A DNA stretch of 64,000 nt from Gemmatimonadetes bacterium 2013_60CM_65_52 (lineage in GTDB: Bacteria > Gemmatimonadota > Gemmatimonadetes > Gemmatimonadales > Gemmatimonadaceae): NCBI GenBank assembly GCA_002215645.1, contig NGFI01000008.1, positions 62,001 through 126,000 on the forward strand. Direction: 5' to 3'. The notes under the pieces were generated by a model that did no database searches, was not told the origin of the DNA, and saw nothing but the letters and a program-made list of their open reading frames with translations. How positions within the stretch are numbered: position 1 is the first letter of the stretch; each line of letters begins with the position of its first letter. This document shows positions 1 through 7,990 of the stretch, piece after piece. Made by a program: the position numbers and the translations under genes.

Positions 1-1
1 C

Positions 2-613
2 GCCGCGGCCGTGATGATCTCCGTGCCTATTCTCATCGAACCGACCTTCGCCAACGTGGTCGCGCTGGCGGGCAGCCTCGCCTTCGCGCTCGCCTTCACG
101 CTCAAGGACTACGCAAGCAGCCTCGCCGGCGGGCTCACCACGATTCTCGAGAACACCTATCAGCCAGGAGACTGGATCGAGATCGATGGCGCCTACGGCG
201 AAGTGACGATGATCGCCAATCGCGCCGTGCACATCGTGACACCGGACGATACCGAAGTGATCATCCCGCACATGCACCTCTGGTCGAAAACGGTATTCAA
301 CGCGACGAGCGGCAATCGCAGCCTGCTCTGCGTCGCCGACTTCTATCTGGATCCCGACCACGACGCGGAGGACGTGCGTGCGCGCCTCGTCGAGATCGGT
401 GGCACGAGTTCGTATCGGAGACCGGACACGACAGTAACAGTGATCGTCCAGGAAAAGCCGTGGGGAACGCACTATCGCCTGAAGGCCTACGTCAACGAAA
501 GCCGGGAGCAGTTCCTGTTCGTTACGGACCTGACCATCCGCGGGAAGGCCGCGTTGCGGAAGGCGGGAATCCGGTTTGCGCACAATCGTGTCGCTGTATC
601 GAGTGGCCATTGA
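2..613 (+). CDS. MscS-family mechanosensitive channel, C-terminal part (5' end outside window)
   Basis: The frame is open to the left edge, so this is the C-terminal ~200 residues of a longer protein. The visible part starts in the pore-lining helix region (glycine/alanine-rich 'LAGSLAFALAFTLKDYASSLAGG'-like stretch, typical of MscS TM3). It continues into the MscS beta domain ('GDWIEIDGAYGEVTMI') and the alpha-beta C-terminal domain. By family, MscS channels sit in the inner membrane and release osmolytes on hypo-osmotic shock. The ATG at position 11 is internal to the family alignment and is probably not the real start. No neighbour links it to an operon; the next convincing gene starts 313 bases downstream. 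Confidence 0.9.
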   Translation, partial: AAAVMISVPILIEPTFANVVALAGSLAFALAFTLKDYASSLAGGLTTILENTYQPGDWIEIDGAYGEVTMIANRAVHIVTPDDTEVIIPHMHLWSKTVFNATSGNRSLLCVADFYLDPDHDAEDVRARLVEIGGTSSYRRPDTTVTVIVQEKPWGTHYRLKAYVNESREQFLFVTDLTIRGKAALRKAGIRFAHNRVAVSSGH

Positions 614-926
614 TGCATGCAATGCCACAGCCCCCGCCGCGCGCCGAGCCTCCTCTGTCTCATCTGTCTTCTTTCCACGGGCGACGCCCTCCTCATCGGT
701 CTCACGTCCGGCCTTCGTATCGACGCCGGCGGTCCGAATCTGGTGATTCTCCGTGTCGCAACGCGGGCCATGGTGAAGCGCGGCGCTCGGGCCCGGTAGT
801 CCGGGGCTTGGCGTTTGCAATGTTCATGGACTCTCGGGACGCGGCCGATGTACACCCACCCGCCCAAGGAGTCGTCGGCCGCTTCGGCAGCAAGGAAGGG
901 CGGACAAACTAGAGATGGAGGACGCA
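614..926. other. Intergenic region, no gene recognised
   Basis: Between the MscS stop and the next start I found no open frame with recognisable protein features. The short frames here have arginine-rich, shadow-like composition and no ribosome binding site. A weak 5-bp hairpin (CCCGG/CCGGG with loop TAGT) lies near 793-806. The last bases (GGAGG at 917-921) are the ribosome binding site of the next gene. Confidence 0.5.
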
Positions 927-1562
927 ATGCACCTCAAACAACTCCTGGCCGTCGTGGCCGGCTGTACGGTCGGGATCTCAGCAGCTGCCTACGCGCAGGG
1001 CAAAGCGAAGCCAGCAACGCCACCAGCAGCGGCGAAGCCGGCCATGCCCGCCGCGCGCGCCGAGCACCCGAGGGTTGAGTCGAAGGGCGAGGTGGCGCGC
1101 GAGGAGCAGCACGAATCGATGGCCGCCAAGAAGCATGAGGCGGGGGGAAAGAGCGTCGAGGAGCGGCACGAAGCGATGGCCGCCAGGAAGCACGAGGAGG
1201 AGGGAAACAAGGCCGAGGCTGAACGCGCGAAGACGGTCAGGATGTCCGGGAAGAAGGAGGACAAGGCCGAGAATCGCGCCTTCGCGTCGGCGGAACGCAT
1301 GCCGAACCGGTTGCTCCACAACATCAAGGTCACGAAGACCGAACGGACGCAGATCACGGCGATCGAGAAGAAGTATCGCGAGCAGATCACCGATCTCCGT
1401 CATGCCGAGGAAGCCAATGAGAAGGCGGGCAAGCCCGCCGATGCGGCCATTGCGAGCCGCATTCAGTCCCTGATGGATCAGGAGCGCGCTGAGTTGCGCG
1501 GGGTCCTCACCTCGAGCCAACAGAAGGTGTTCGACCAGAACAGCGCTCGCATCAAACCATAG
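927..1562 (+). CDS. Secreted, highly charged periplasmic protein with Spy/CpxP-like C-terminus
   Basis: Predicted 211 residues. The ATG at 927 is preferred over the in-frame ATG at 915 because GGAGG (917-921) lies 5 bases before it and the protein then begins with a clean signal peptide ending near 'AAAYAQG'. The middle is an unusual Lys/Glu/His/Ala-rich segment with a repeated 'ESMAAKKHE / EAMAARKHE' unit, likely a long helix or disordered. The last ~80 residues resemble the helical hairpin of Spy/CpxP/LTxxQ chaperone-like proteins ('LTSSQQKVFDQ'). Those proteins protect the envelope and respond to copper or misfolded proteins, which would suit the multicopper oxidase downstream. Function is inferred; the family assignment is tentative. 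Confidence 0.7.
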   Translation: MHLKQLLAVVAGCTVGISAAAYAQGKAKPATPPAAAKPAMPAARAEHPRVESKGEVAREEQHESMAAKKHEAGGKSVEERHEAMAARKHEEEGNKAEAERAKTVRMSGKKEDKAENRAFASAERMPNRLLHNIKVTKTERTQITAIEKKYREQITDLRHAEEANEKAGKPADAAIASRIQSLMDQERAELRGVLTSSQQKVFDQNSARIKP

Positions 1563-1579
1563 GCAGGAGCTTTTCGCGA

Positions 1580-1628
1580 CGAGTCGGGTGTGCGTTCACC
1601 GCAGTCGCGGCGCGCACACCCGGACTCG
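1580..1628 (+). terminator. Strong stem-loop, terminator-like
   Basis: CGAGTC-GGGTGTGCG (1580-1594) pairs with CGCACACCC-G-GACTCG (1613-1628): 15 base pairs with a single bulged G and an 18-base loop, starting 18 bases after the stop codon at 1562. It is followed by CTCTTC rather than a full T-tract, so it may be an imperfect intrinsic terminator or an mRNA 3' stabiliser. Confidence 0.6.
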
Positions 1629-1741
1629 CTCTTCGGCGTGGTCAGTTGACGCCGCCATCCCCGGCCCGTATTACCCAGCACCAAATTTTGCTGCGCATGT
1701 TCTCCTGAAGCGACGCCGCTTCCCTCACGGAGCCCTCCCTC

Positions 1742-3628
1742 ATGCCGCGCTACGCCCTCGCCGTTGCAGGCTTACTGACCTCGTTCACGGTTGGCACCGC
1801 AGCCCGGCATGACGCCGAGCGAATAGCCCCGAACGACAACCGCCAGTCCGCCGGAGAGCTGCACGGCAGCGTGCTTTCAGTGCGGCTCGAGGCCCGAAAC
1901 GGGATGTGGTTTCCCGAGGGAGAAAATGGCGTTGGCGTGGAGACGGCCGCATGGGCCGAGGTGGGCAAGCCGCTTGCGAACCCCGGTCCGATCATTCGCG
2001 TTACGGCGGGTACGACCGTAAAGGCGAGTCTCCACAACGCGCTCGCGAAGCCTTTGACGGTGTACGGATTTGCATCCGCCCGGGGGATGAAGGACAGTAT
2101 CGTGATCGCCCCTGGCGCAACGCGCGACGCACAGTTCGTGGCAACCGGCGCGGGAACGTACTACTACGCCGGCCAGACGGCTCCGGGGCCCGTACAGGCG
2201 CGCGTCAACGAAGACTCACAGCTCAACGGCGTCATCATCGTCGATCCGGTTGGCGCTAAAGCGTCGAGTGATCGCGTGTTCGTCATCTCCTGGTGGTTCG
2301 TCCTCGATTCCCTGAGCCCCAGTGGACTTGGACGTGGCACCATGAGCATCAACGGACTCTCGTGGCCGCACACGGAGCGCCTCGACGTCGTCCAGAACGA
2401 TTCCGTGCATTGGCGCGTGATCAACCTCACGTCCATCGATCACCCGATGCACCTGCACGGCTTTTACTTTCGCATCGATGCGAGAGGAGACGGCGCACGC
2501 GACACGCTGCTTGCTGCCGCGGATCGGCGCATGGCGGTGACGGAGATGCTCAACCCGGGGGAAACCATGGCGATGAGCTGGTCGCCCACGCGCCCCGGGA
2601 ACTGGATCTTCCATTGTCACTTCGCGGGCCATCTCTCGCATCATGTCGCGATGGACACCGACAAGGGCGTGCCGGCGCCGCAGAACGAAGCGCATCACAT
2701 GACTGACGCGCCGCATCAGATGTATGGATTGGTGATGGGAATTCACGTCGCACCGAGAGGGGTGGTCGCAGCAGCCCCTCGCGACGCACGCGCGATCCGA
2801 CTGATCATGCGCGAGAAGCCGAACGTCTACGGCACGCATCCGGGCTACGCGTTCGTGCTGGGCGGCACGCCGGCCGAGGCGAACGCGGATTCGCTTCCCG
2901 TTCCCGGTCCCGCCTTGGTCCTGGAGCGCGGCAAGCCCGTCGCGGTCACCATCGTCAACCAGTCCAAGGACCGTGCGGCCGTCCACTGGCATGGCATCGA
3001 GCTTCAGAGCTACCCCGACGGCGTACCCGGATGGAGCGGCATGGGCAAGGACATTCTGCCGTCAGTCGCTCCGGGCGATTCCATCACGGTGCGCTTCACG
3101 CCGCCGAGAGTCGGCACGTTCATGTATCACTCGCACTTCAACGAGTTTCAGCAGATCACGTCGGGACTCTACGGGCCCCTCATCGTCGTGGAGCCGGGAC
3201 AGAAGTTCGATCCGGGAGTAGACCGCGTTCTGATGTTCAGCGACGGAGGCCCCACGATGAACGTCATCAGTGGACCATTTCCACCGATCCTGCTCAACGG
3301 CAGCGCGCACCCGGCGCCACTCGAGTTCAGGGCAGGAACGAGGTATCGACTGCGCGTCATCGCCATTACGGGCGACGCGCCGGTCGAGCTGAATCTGGCG
3401 AATGGTGACAAGCCAATGGAATGGCGTGCTCTCGCCCGCGACGGCATGACGCTGCCCGACGCCCAGGCCACGAAGCATTCCGCAAGCCTCGTGTTCGATC
3501 CGGGGCAGATTTTCGACTATGAGTTCACCCCACAATCAACTGGTGCGCTCACGCTCAGATACGGCGTTCCAAAGTTTGCGGCGCCCCCCGGCTACACGCA
3601 GACCTCTGTCGCGGTTCACGTGCACTGA
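1742..3628 (+). CDS. Multicopper oxidase with copper-motif order swapped
   Basis: 628 residues with an N-terminal signal peptide, so exported. All four HxH motifs of the trinuclear copper site are present: HPMHLHG at 234-240, HCHFAGH at 291-297 (with the type-1 Cys 292), HWHG at 415-418 and HSH at 463-465. In laccases and CopA/CueO-type enzymes HWHG and HSH come first and HPMHLHG/HCHxxxH last; here the order is reversed. Residues 75-170 look like a copper-less first cupredoxin domain: the expected HWHG and HSH are replaced by 'VYGF' and 'YYAG'. The C-terminal ~130 residues form another copper-less domain. The likely arrangement is therefore four cupredoxin domains with the active site between domains 2 and 3. 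By family it oxidises phenols or metal ions using O2. The substrate is unknown. Confidence 0.9.
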   Translation: MPRYALAVAGLLTSFTVGTAARHDAERIAPNDNRQSAGELHGSVLSVRLEARNGMWFPEGENGVGVETAAWAEVGKPLANPGPIIRVTAGTTVKASLHNALAKPLTVYGFASARGMKDSIVIAPGATRDAQFVATGAGTYYYAGQTAPGPVQARVNEDSQLNGVIIVDPVGAKASSDRVFVISWWFVLDSLSPSGLGRGTMSINGLSWPHTERLDVVQNDSVHWRVINLTSIDHPMHLHGFYFRIDARGDGARDTLLAAADRRMAVTEMLNPGETMAMSWSPTRPGNWIFHCHFAGHLSHHVAMDTDKGVPAPQNEAHHMTDAPHQMYGLVMGIHVAPRGVVAAAPRDARAIRLIMREKPNVYGTHPGYAFVLGGTPAEANADSLPVPGPALVLERGKPVAVTIVNQSKDRAAVHWHGIELQSYPDGVPGWSGMGKDILPSVAPGDSITVRFTPPRVGTFMYHSHFNEFQQITSGLYGPLIVVEPGQKFDPGVDRVLMFSDGGPTMNVISGPFPPILLNGSAHPAPLEFRAGTRYRLRVIAITGDAPVELNLANGDKPMEWRALARDGMTLPDAQATKHSASLVFDPGQIFDYEFTPQSTGALTLRYGVPKFAAPPGYTQTSVAVHVH

Positions 3629-3716
3629 ACATCGGCGTTGTGCAGTCAGCTACGGCGCAGCCGCTGGAGGCTGGCTCAGCATCGCGTCCTGCCACCTCAA
3701 CATTGGGAGATGACTC

Positions 3717-4238
3717 ATGCGGAAATCACTGCTCGTCCCGTCGTTGCTCCTCAGCGTGGTAGTCGCTGCGGGTGCACAGGAAGGCAAGGTGACCGGTAAG
3801 CTGAACTGCCAGAAACCCGATGTGAACGCCGCGGAGAATGCCGGAGACGTCGCCGGTCACATGTTGATGCTGACGAAGGCGAAATGCACGTGGCCGACGC
3901 CCCCCGTTATTGCGGGAAACAAGACAGGCGCCACGATAGACGTGGCCATGGGTGAAATGCACGCTGGCAAGGGCACGCAGCACGGGTACAGCTCGAGTGT
4001 GATGGACAATGGCGACACGACGGTAGTGCGCTACGAGGGGCCGATGGTGGCGAACAAGGACGGCTCGGCCACGTTCAGTGGTACGTGGAGATACGTGCGC
4101 GGCACCGGCAAGTTCGCGGGCATCGAGGGTCACGGCACCTACAAGGGCAAGGGCGCGGCCGACGGAAGCGCGACGGGCGACGTCGACGGACACTACACAC
4201 TCGGCGGCGCGCGCAAGGGCAAGACGAAGACGGAGTAG
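3717..4238 (+). CDS. Small secreted protein of unknown function
   Basis: 173 residues. The start is supported by GGGAG (3706-3710) 6 bases before the ATG. An N-terminal signal peptide is cleaved near 'GAQEGK'. The mature part is glycine-rich and beta-like, with 'GTWRYVRGTGKFAGIEGHGTY' near the C-terminus. That segment resembles small beta-barrel secreted proteins (DUF3224 or allene-oxide-cyclase-like folds), but I cannot assign a family. It has two cysteines in the mature protein (near residues 30 and 57). It follows the multicopper oxidase by 88 bases on the same strand and may be co-transcribed. It converges with the next gene, leaving only 18 bases. Confidence 0.65.
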   Translation: MRKSLLVPSLLLSVVVAAGAQEGKVTGKLNCQKPDVNAAENAGDVAGHMLMLTKAKCTWPTPPVIAGNKTGATIDVAMGEMHAGKGTQHGYSSSVMDNGDTTVVRYEGPMVANKDGSATFSGTWRYVRGTGKFAGIEGHGTYKGKGAADGSATGDVDGHYTLGGARKGKTKTE

Positions 4239-4256
4239 CGCGCCGCCGGCCCCGCC

Positions 4257-5303
4257 TCAGCGCACCAGGTTGATCGCCACGGCCGGTGTAACACTGGCCG
4301 CGGTGTTGCGTCCAGCGGCGATGAGTCGGACTCCGACGAGTACGCCGACGTTGGACGTCCAGCTGTATTCGACGGCAGGTGCAAGGCCGAACGCGTCGCT
4401 CGGGCTCGAGGTGAACACGACGCTGCGCGGGCCGCCCATCCTGTCGGCATTCAGGGAGTCGAACCCGGTCACTTGGGTGCTGTGTGCGTGTCGGTAGGTC
4501 ACGTCGAGCGCCAGCACCCAGCTCCGCGTCACGCTGTATTCCGACGACACGTCGAAGAATAAGGAGCTTCCCGGCTTGGCGCGGCCACGGAAGCCGGCCT
4601 GTGTTCCATATACGCTGACATCCTCGACGACGACGTCGCCCGAGAACGTCTGCGACACGTTGCCGCGCATGCGGAACACGCGGCCGGTCGGCAGCCAGAA
4701 ATACATCTGCGAGTACAGGGAGAGCGTCGTGCTGTACGCGCCGCCGCCCATGCCGTCGCTCGGGCGATCGCCGAGGCGATCGAACTTCCCGGTCGGAAAT
4801 GTCTCCTGCACGGCGATCGCGGTCGCGGGGATCCAACTCCCCTGATGAAACCTCGTGAGCCCGTACTGCGCGAGGAGACCGACGTCACCGAGACCGACGC
4901 CGGAGGCATTCGGGCCGCCGCGCACGGTGTTGTAACCGGCTGTCGGGATCACGCCGAGCGAGACTCGGTCGGTGAGCCCGTAGAGGATGTAGGTGAGCGA
5001 CCCGAATCCTTGTGATGAACTGGCGCTGCGGCGCGATCCGCCGGCGTCATAGGCGCTGCGCGTGCTGACGTCGTACAGATAGGGTTCGATCAGAAAGTGA
5101 CCACGTGGCAGCGTGGCGGCGGAATTCGCCAGCATGGGTCCGGTCCACCACGCATCGTCCAACGACTGGCGCTCCTTGATGGCGTGGGACTCAGCCGCTT
5201 GCCCACCGGCGGTGTTGGCGGTGACGGGCAACATGGCGAGAGCCACGACGGCGCCCCCAGCCAAAGTTCTGAGAGCGCGCCTCGCGCTTTCGACGGTCTT
5301 CAT
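4257..5303 (-). CDS. Outer membrane channel, MetA-pathway-of-phenol-degradation type
   Basis: 348 residues from ATG 5303. Longer versions from ATG 5330 or GTG 5345 are possible, but 5303 gives the best signal peptide (hydrophobic 'AVVALAMLPVTANTAGGQA'); no start has a clear ribosome site. The mature part has alternating beta-strands with many Gly, Tyr and Ser ('GLGDVGLLAQYGL', 'PTGKFDRLGDRPSDG', 'SLYSQMYFWL') and ends 'PAVAINLVR', typical of Phenol_MetA_deg/transporter beta-barrels. These proteins sit in the outer membrane and are implicated in uptake or export of hydrophobic compounds. It is transcribed away from the MocR regulator, which is a reasonable candidate to control it. Confidence 0.75.
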   Translation of the reverse strand: MKTVESARRALRTLAGGAVVALAMLPVTANTAGGQAAESHAIKERQSLDDAWWTGPMLANSAATLPRGHFLIEPYLYDVSTRSAYDAGGSRRSASSSQGFGSLTYILYGLTDRVSLGVIPTAGYNTVRGGPNASGVGLGDVGLLAQYGLTRFHQGSWIPATAIAVQETFPTGKFDRLGDRPSDGMGGGAYSTTLSLYSQMYFWLPTGRVFRMRGNVSQTFSGDVVVEDVSVYGTQAGFRGRAKPGSSLFFDVSSEYSVTRSWVLALDVTYRHAHSTQVTGFDSLNADRMGGPRSVVFTSSPSDAFGLAPAVEYSWTSNVGVLVGVRLIAAGRNTAASVTPAVAINLVR

Positions 5304-5352
5304 GGCGGTCACTGTCGCATCAATCCACATGCTCTGATATTTCACTTCTGCC

Positions 5353-5394
5353 GGACTGGCCGAAAGTGCCAGAAATGAAAAAGTCGCCTAGTCC
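5353..5394. promoter_or_regulatory. Divergent control region between MetA-type gene and MocR regulator
   Basis: The 142 bases between the two divergent starts contain inverted elements: GGACT (5353-5357) with AGTCC (5390-5394), and TTCTGCC (from 5346) with GCCAGAA (ending 5374). MocR/GntR proteins usually bind such repeats in divergent promoters. No clear -35/-10 pair was recognised. Confidence 0.35.
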
Positions 5395-5445
5395 AGCTCT
5401 GACGGCCCGACCCCCGGAATCGCGAAGGTGGAGGTGGAGACGCAG

Positions 5446-6930
5446 ATGTCACGTTGGGAATTCGTCTTTCCGCTCGAGCGGCAGCGGGGTGTGCCGTTGT
5501 TCCAGCAGATCGCGCGCGCCATCGCCGCCGACATTCGTCGCGGGCGGCTGCGTCCCGGAGACCGGCTTCCGGGCACACGGACGCTCGCGCAATCGATCGG
5601 CGTGCAGCGGCAGACCGTCGTGTCCGCGTTCGATGAGCTCGTCGCTGAGGGTTGGGTCTCGTGCCGTCCGGCGCGCGGCACGTTCGTCTCGACGGAGCTT
5701 CCCGATCCCAAGCCGCGCCGACTCATTTCGACGCGTCTGGCGGCATCCGGAATGGCAGCGCGAACGACGTACGATCTCGCCGCCGCGCCGGAGCCGGAAC
5801 TTCCATACGATGTTCCGCGGGGCAGCTTGCTCTTCGCACCATCTCGGCCCGACGTGCGCCTTGCGCCCGGCGATCTCCTCGGTCGCGCTTATCGCCGCGC
5901 GATCAGCAGACGCGGAGGCGCGCTGTTGTCGTACGCCTCGCCGCAGGGCCATCCTCGGCTTCGTGAGGCGCTGGCAACCATGCTCGCGTCGACGCGTGGA
6001 TTGGCAGCGACGCCGGCCAACATCTGCGTTACGCGCGGAAGCCAGATGGCGATTTCCCTGCTTGCGCGCGCGCTGATTCAACCAGGTGACGTCGTGCTCG
6101 TCGAGCAGCTCGGCTATCGGCCCGCTTGGGAGGCGTTTCGCGCGGCGGGCGCGAAAGTGGTCGGTGTGCCGGTTGACGACGGAGGTCTGCGCATCGACGC
6201 GCTGGAACGCGCGATCGCCGAGCATCGAGTGCGCGCCGTCTACGTCACTCCCCATCATCAGTTTCCGACGACGGTCACGCTGGCCGCCGGCCGGCGGATG
6301 AGGCTCCTCGAGCTCGCGCGCGCACACCGGTTCGCGGTCATCGAGGACGACTACGATCATGAGTTCCACTACGATGGTCGCCCCGTGCTTCCATTGGCGA
6401 GCGCGGATCCGGATGGAGCGGTCGCGTACGTTGGAACATTGTCCAAGGTTCTCGCGCCGGCGTTACGCATCGGCTACGTCGTTGCGCCGACCGATGTGAT
6501 CGACCGGATCGCGGCGCATCGCTCCCACATCGATACACAGGGCGATCAGGTGCTCGAGTATGCCGTCGCCGAGCTGCTCGTGGATGGAGCGATTCAGCGT
6601 CACATCCGGCGCATGCGTCGCGAATACCGGGCTCGTCGAGATGTTCTCGTCGCGGCGCTTCGCGAACATCTCGACGATTACCTGACGTTCACGGTTCCGG
6701 CCGGAGGCATTGCGCTTTGGGTCAAAGGGCGAGGGGCGCTGGACGTCGACGCGTGGGCCCGCGTCGCGCGAGACCACGGTGTCGTGATCGTGGCGGCATC
6801 CGCTTTCGCCCTGGACGGGCGGCCGCGTCCATTCGCTCGGTTGGGGTTCGCTTCGCTGAACGCCAGGGAGTTGCAGGAGGGTGTACGACGACTTCGCGCA
6901 GCAGCCGTCGATGAGAATGAACTGAGATGA
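5446..6930 (+). CDS. MocR/PdxR-type transcriptional regulator (GntR HTH + aminotransferase domain)
   Basis: 494 residues from ATG 5446; the purine-rich GGAGGTGGAG at 5430-5439 lies 6 bases before it and overrules the GTG at 5428. Residues ~10-80 are a GntR winged helix ('PLFQQIARAIAADIRRGRLRPG', 'GVQRQTVVSAFDELVAEGW'). Residues ~120-480 are a fold-type I PLP aminotransferase domain with the cofactor lysine at about residue 334 in 'GTLSKVLAPALRIGY' and the Asp of 'IEDDYDHEF'. MocR proteins use PLP and an amino compound as effector and do not normally transaminate. It is divergent from the MetA-type outer membrane gene, which it may regulate. Confidence 0.93.
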   Translation: MSRWEFVFPLERQRGVPLFQQIARAIAADIRRGRLRPGDRLPGTRTLAQSIGVQRQTVVSAFDELVAEGWVSCRPARGTFVSTELPDPKPRRLISTRLAASGMAARTTYDLAAAPEPELPYDVPRGSLLFAPSRPDVRLAPGDLLGRAYRRAISRRGGALLSYASPQGHPRLREALATMLASTRGLAATPANICVTRGSQMAISLLARALIQPGDVVLVEQLGYRPAWEAFRAAGAKVVGVPVDDGGLRIDALERAIAEHRVRAVYVTPHHQFPTTVTLAAGRRMRLLELARAHRFAVIEDDYDHEFHYDGRPVLPLASADPDGAVAYVGTLSKVLAPALRIGYVVAPTDVIDRIAAHRSHIDTQGDQVLEYAVAELLVDGAIQRHIRRMRREYRARRDVLVAALREHLDDYLTFTVPAGGIALWVKGRGALDVDAWARVARDHGVVIVAASAFALDGRPRPFARLGFASLNARELQEGVRRLRAAAVDENELR

Positions 6931-6975
6931 ACAGCGCCGGGCCATAAAAGGCTGGGACATAAAGGGCTTGCTGCG

Positions 6976-7008
6976 ACCTTGAAGACGTCTTACCTTGAGC
7001 AAGGTGAG
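6976..7008. promoter_or_regulatory. Candidate autoregulatory operator of HTH/nucleotidyltransferase operon
   Basis: CTTACCTT (6989-6996) and AAGGTGAG (7001-7008) form an inverted repeat with one mismatch and a 4-base centre. ACCTTGA occurs twice in direct orientation 16 bases apart (6976 and 6992). The palindrome ends 16 bases before the antitoxin-like ATG, as expected for a self-repressing HTH antitoxin. Confidence 0.45.
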
Positions 7009-7024
7009 CTCCTCGAGGTCGACG

Positions 7025-7456
7025 ATGGCTTTTCTCTCGGCACCTATTGGCCAGCTGCTCAAGAATGCACGTCAGCGGCTCAAGCTCAGTCGTGAACAGC
7101 TCGCACATCGTGGCGGCGTGAGCACGCGTCTGGTGGCCGAGCTGGAGCGGGGCACGCGTCCGAACGTGAGTCTGGAGTCTGCGCTCAGGCTGTTGAAGGC
7201 CGTCGGCGTCTCTGTAATCACCGAGGTGCCGAACGGCGCCCCAGCGGAAGTTCGCGGCGCTTCCACAGCGGCGTTGGAACGCGCTGCACGAGCCGCGCAT
7301 CGACGCCAGAGCTGGACGGGTCGTCACATCCATCTCCACGATGAAGGAGAGGATCCGCAACCGGCACGATCGAACGCCAAGCGCATTGTGGCCGTGGCGG
7401 AAGTATCGAGGCAGGCATACCTGATTTCGCGGTTGCGGCGGCCCCGGCGTCGATAA
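7025..7456 (+). CDS. XRE-family HTH protein, putative antitoxin
   Basis: 143 residues from ATG 7025 (GAGG at 7015-7018, spacing 6; a TTG at 6995 is in frame but sits inside the upstream palindrome). Residues ~5-65 are a helix-turn-helix of the Cro/C1 type ('IGQLLKNARQRLKLSREQLA', 'GVSTRLVAELERG'). The remaining ~80 residues are basic and unassigned, probably the toxin-binding tail. The stop is only 4 bases from the start of a nucleotidyltransferase-like gene, the usual antitoxin-first layout. Role as antitoxin is inferred from this arrangement. Confidence 0.75.
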   Translation: MAFLSAPIGQLLKNARQRLKLSREQLAHRGGVSTRLVAELERGTRPNVSLESALRLLKAVGVSVITEVPNGAPAEVRGASTAALERAARAAHRRQSWTGRHIHLHDEGEDPQPARSNAKRIVAVAEVSRQAYLISRLRRPRRR

Positions 7457-7460
7457 ATCG

Positions 7461-7949
7461 ATGAACAGGCGTTCCGCGGGTGGGAAGGATGCTTCTTTCT
7501 CGCCGGACTTCCTCGACTTCATCGTATGTCTCAACGAGCGACGCGTCGACGTCGTACTCGTCGGTGGCTATGCGCTGGGGTTCCATGGCGTCATCCGCGC
7601 CACTGCCGACATCGACTTCTTCTATCGGCGCACCAAGGCGAACGTACGCCGCCTGTGCAGCGCGATGGAGGATTTCGGCGCTCCGCTATCGGTGATTGAC
7701 GAGGAGGCGCTGATGACGATTGAGATCGTGACGCAGTTCGGGCAGCCTCCGCACCGGATCGATCTGCTCAACGCAATCGACGGCGTCACCTTCGAACGCG
7801 TGTGGACGGGCGCGTCGACGACCGTAATCCAGGATCAGGCGCTACGCGTGATCGGCCTCGCCGAGCTTCGAGCGAACAAGACCGCAACGGGTCGCAAGAA
7901 GGACGCAGACGACGCGCGCAAGCTGGCAGGGAAGTCCAGGAAGCGGTAG
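7461..7949 (+). CDS. Minimal nucleotidyltransferase, putative toxin (DUF6036/AbiEii/MenT-like)
   Basis: 162 residues. The nucleotidyltransferase signature is visible: 'LVGGYALGFHG' followed by the Asp pair in 'ATADIDFFY' and a third Asp candidate in 'HRIDLLNAI'. The protein is short, without a recognisable RNA-binding or HEPN domain, and ends in a Lys/Arg-rich tail. Relatives in HTH + nucleotidyltransferase pairs include tRNA-modifying toxins of the AbiEii/MenT group, which transfer nucleotides to tRNA 3' ends and block translation. It directly follows the XRE gene. Alternatives: an antibiotic-type nucleotidyltransferase or an MNT-type antitoxin lacking its HEPN partner. Confidence 0.7.
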   Translation: MNRRSAGGKDASFSPDFLDFIVCLNERRVDVVLVGGYALGFHGVIRATADIDFFYRRTKANVRRLCSAMEDFGAPLSVIDEEALMTIEIVTQFGQPPHRIDLLNAIDGVTFERVWTGASTTVIQDQALRVIGLAELRANKTATGRKKDADDARKLAGKSRKR

Positions 7950-7990
7950 CTCACGTGAAGACGCTGACCGCCAACGGAGGGAATTCACGC

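Noticed and set aside
487-927. 146-codon minus-strand frame after MscS
   Set aside because: It overlaps the end of the MscS gene and has shadow-like composition, no ribosome site and no recognisable domain.
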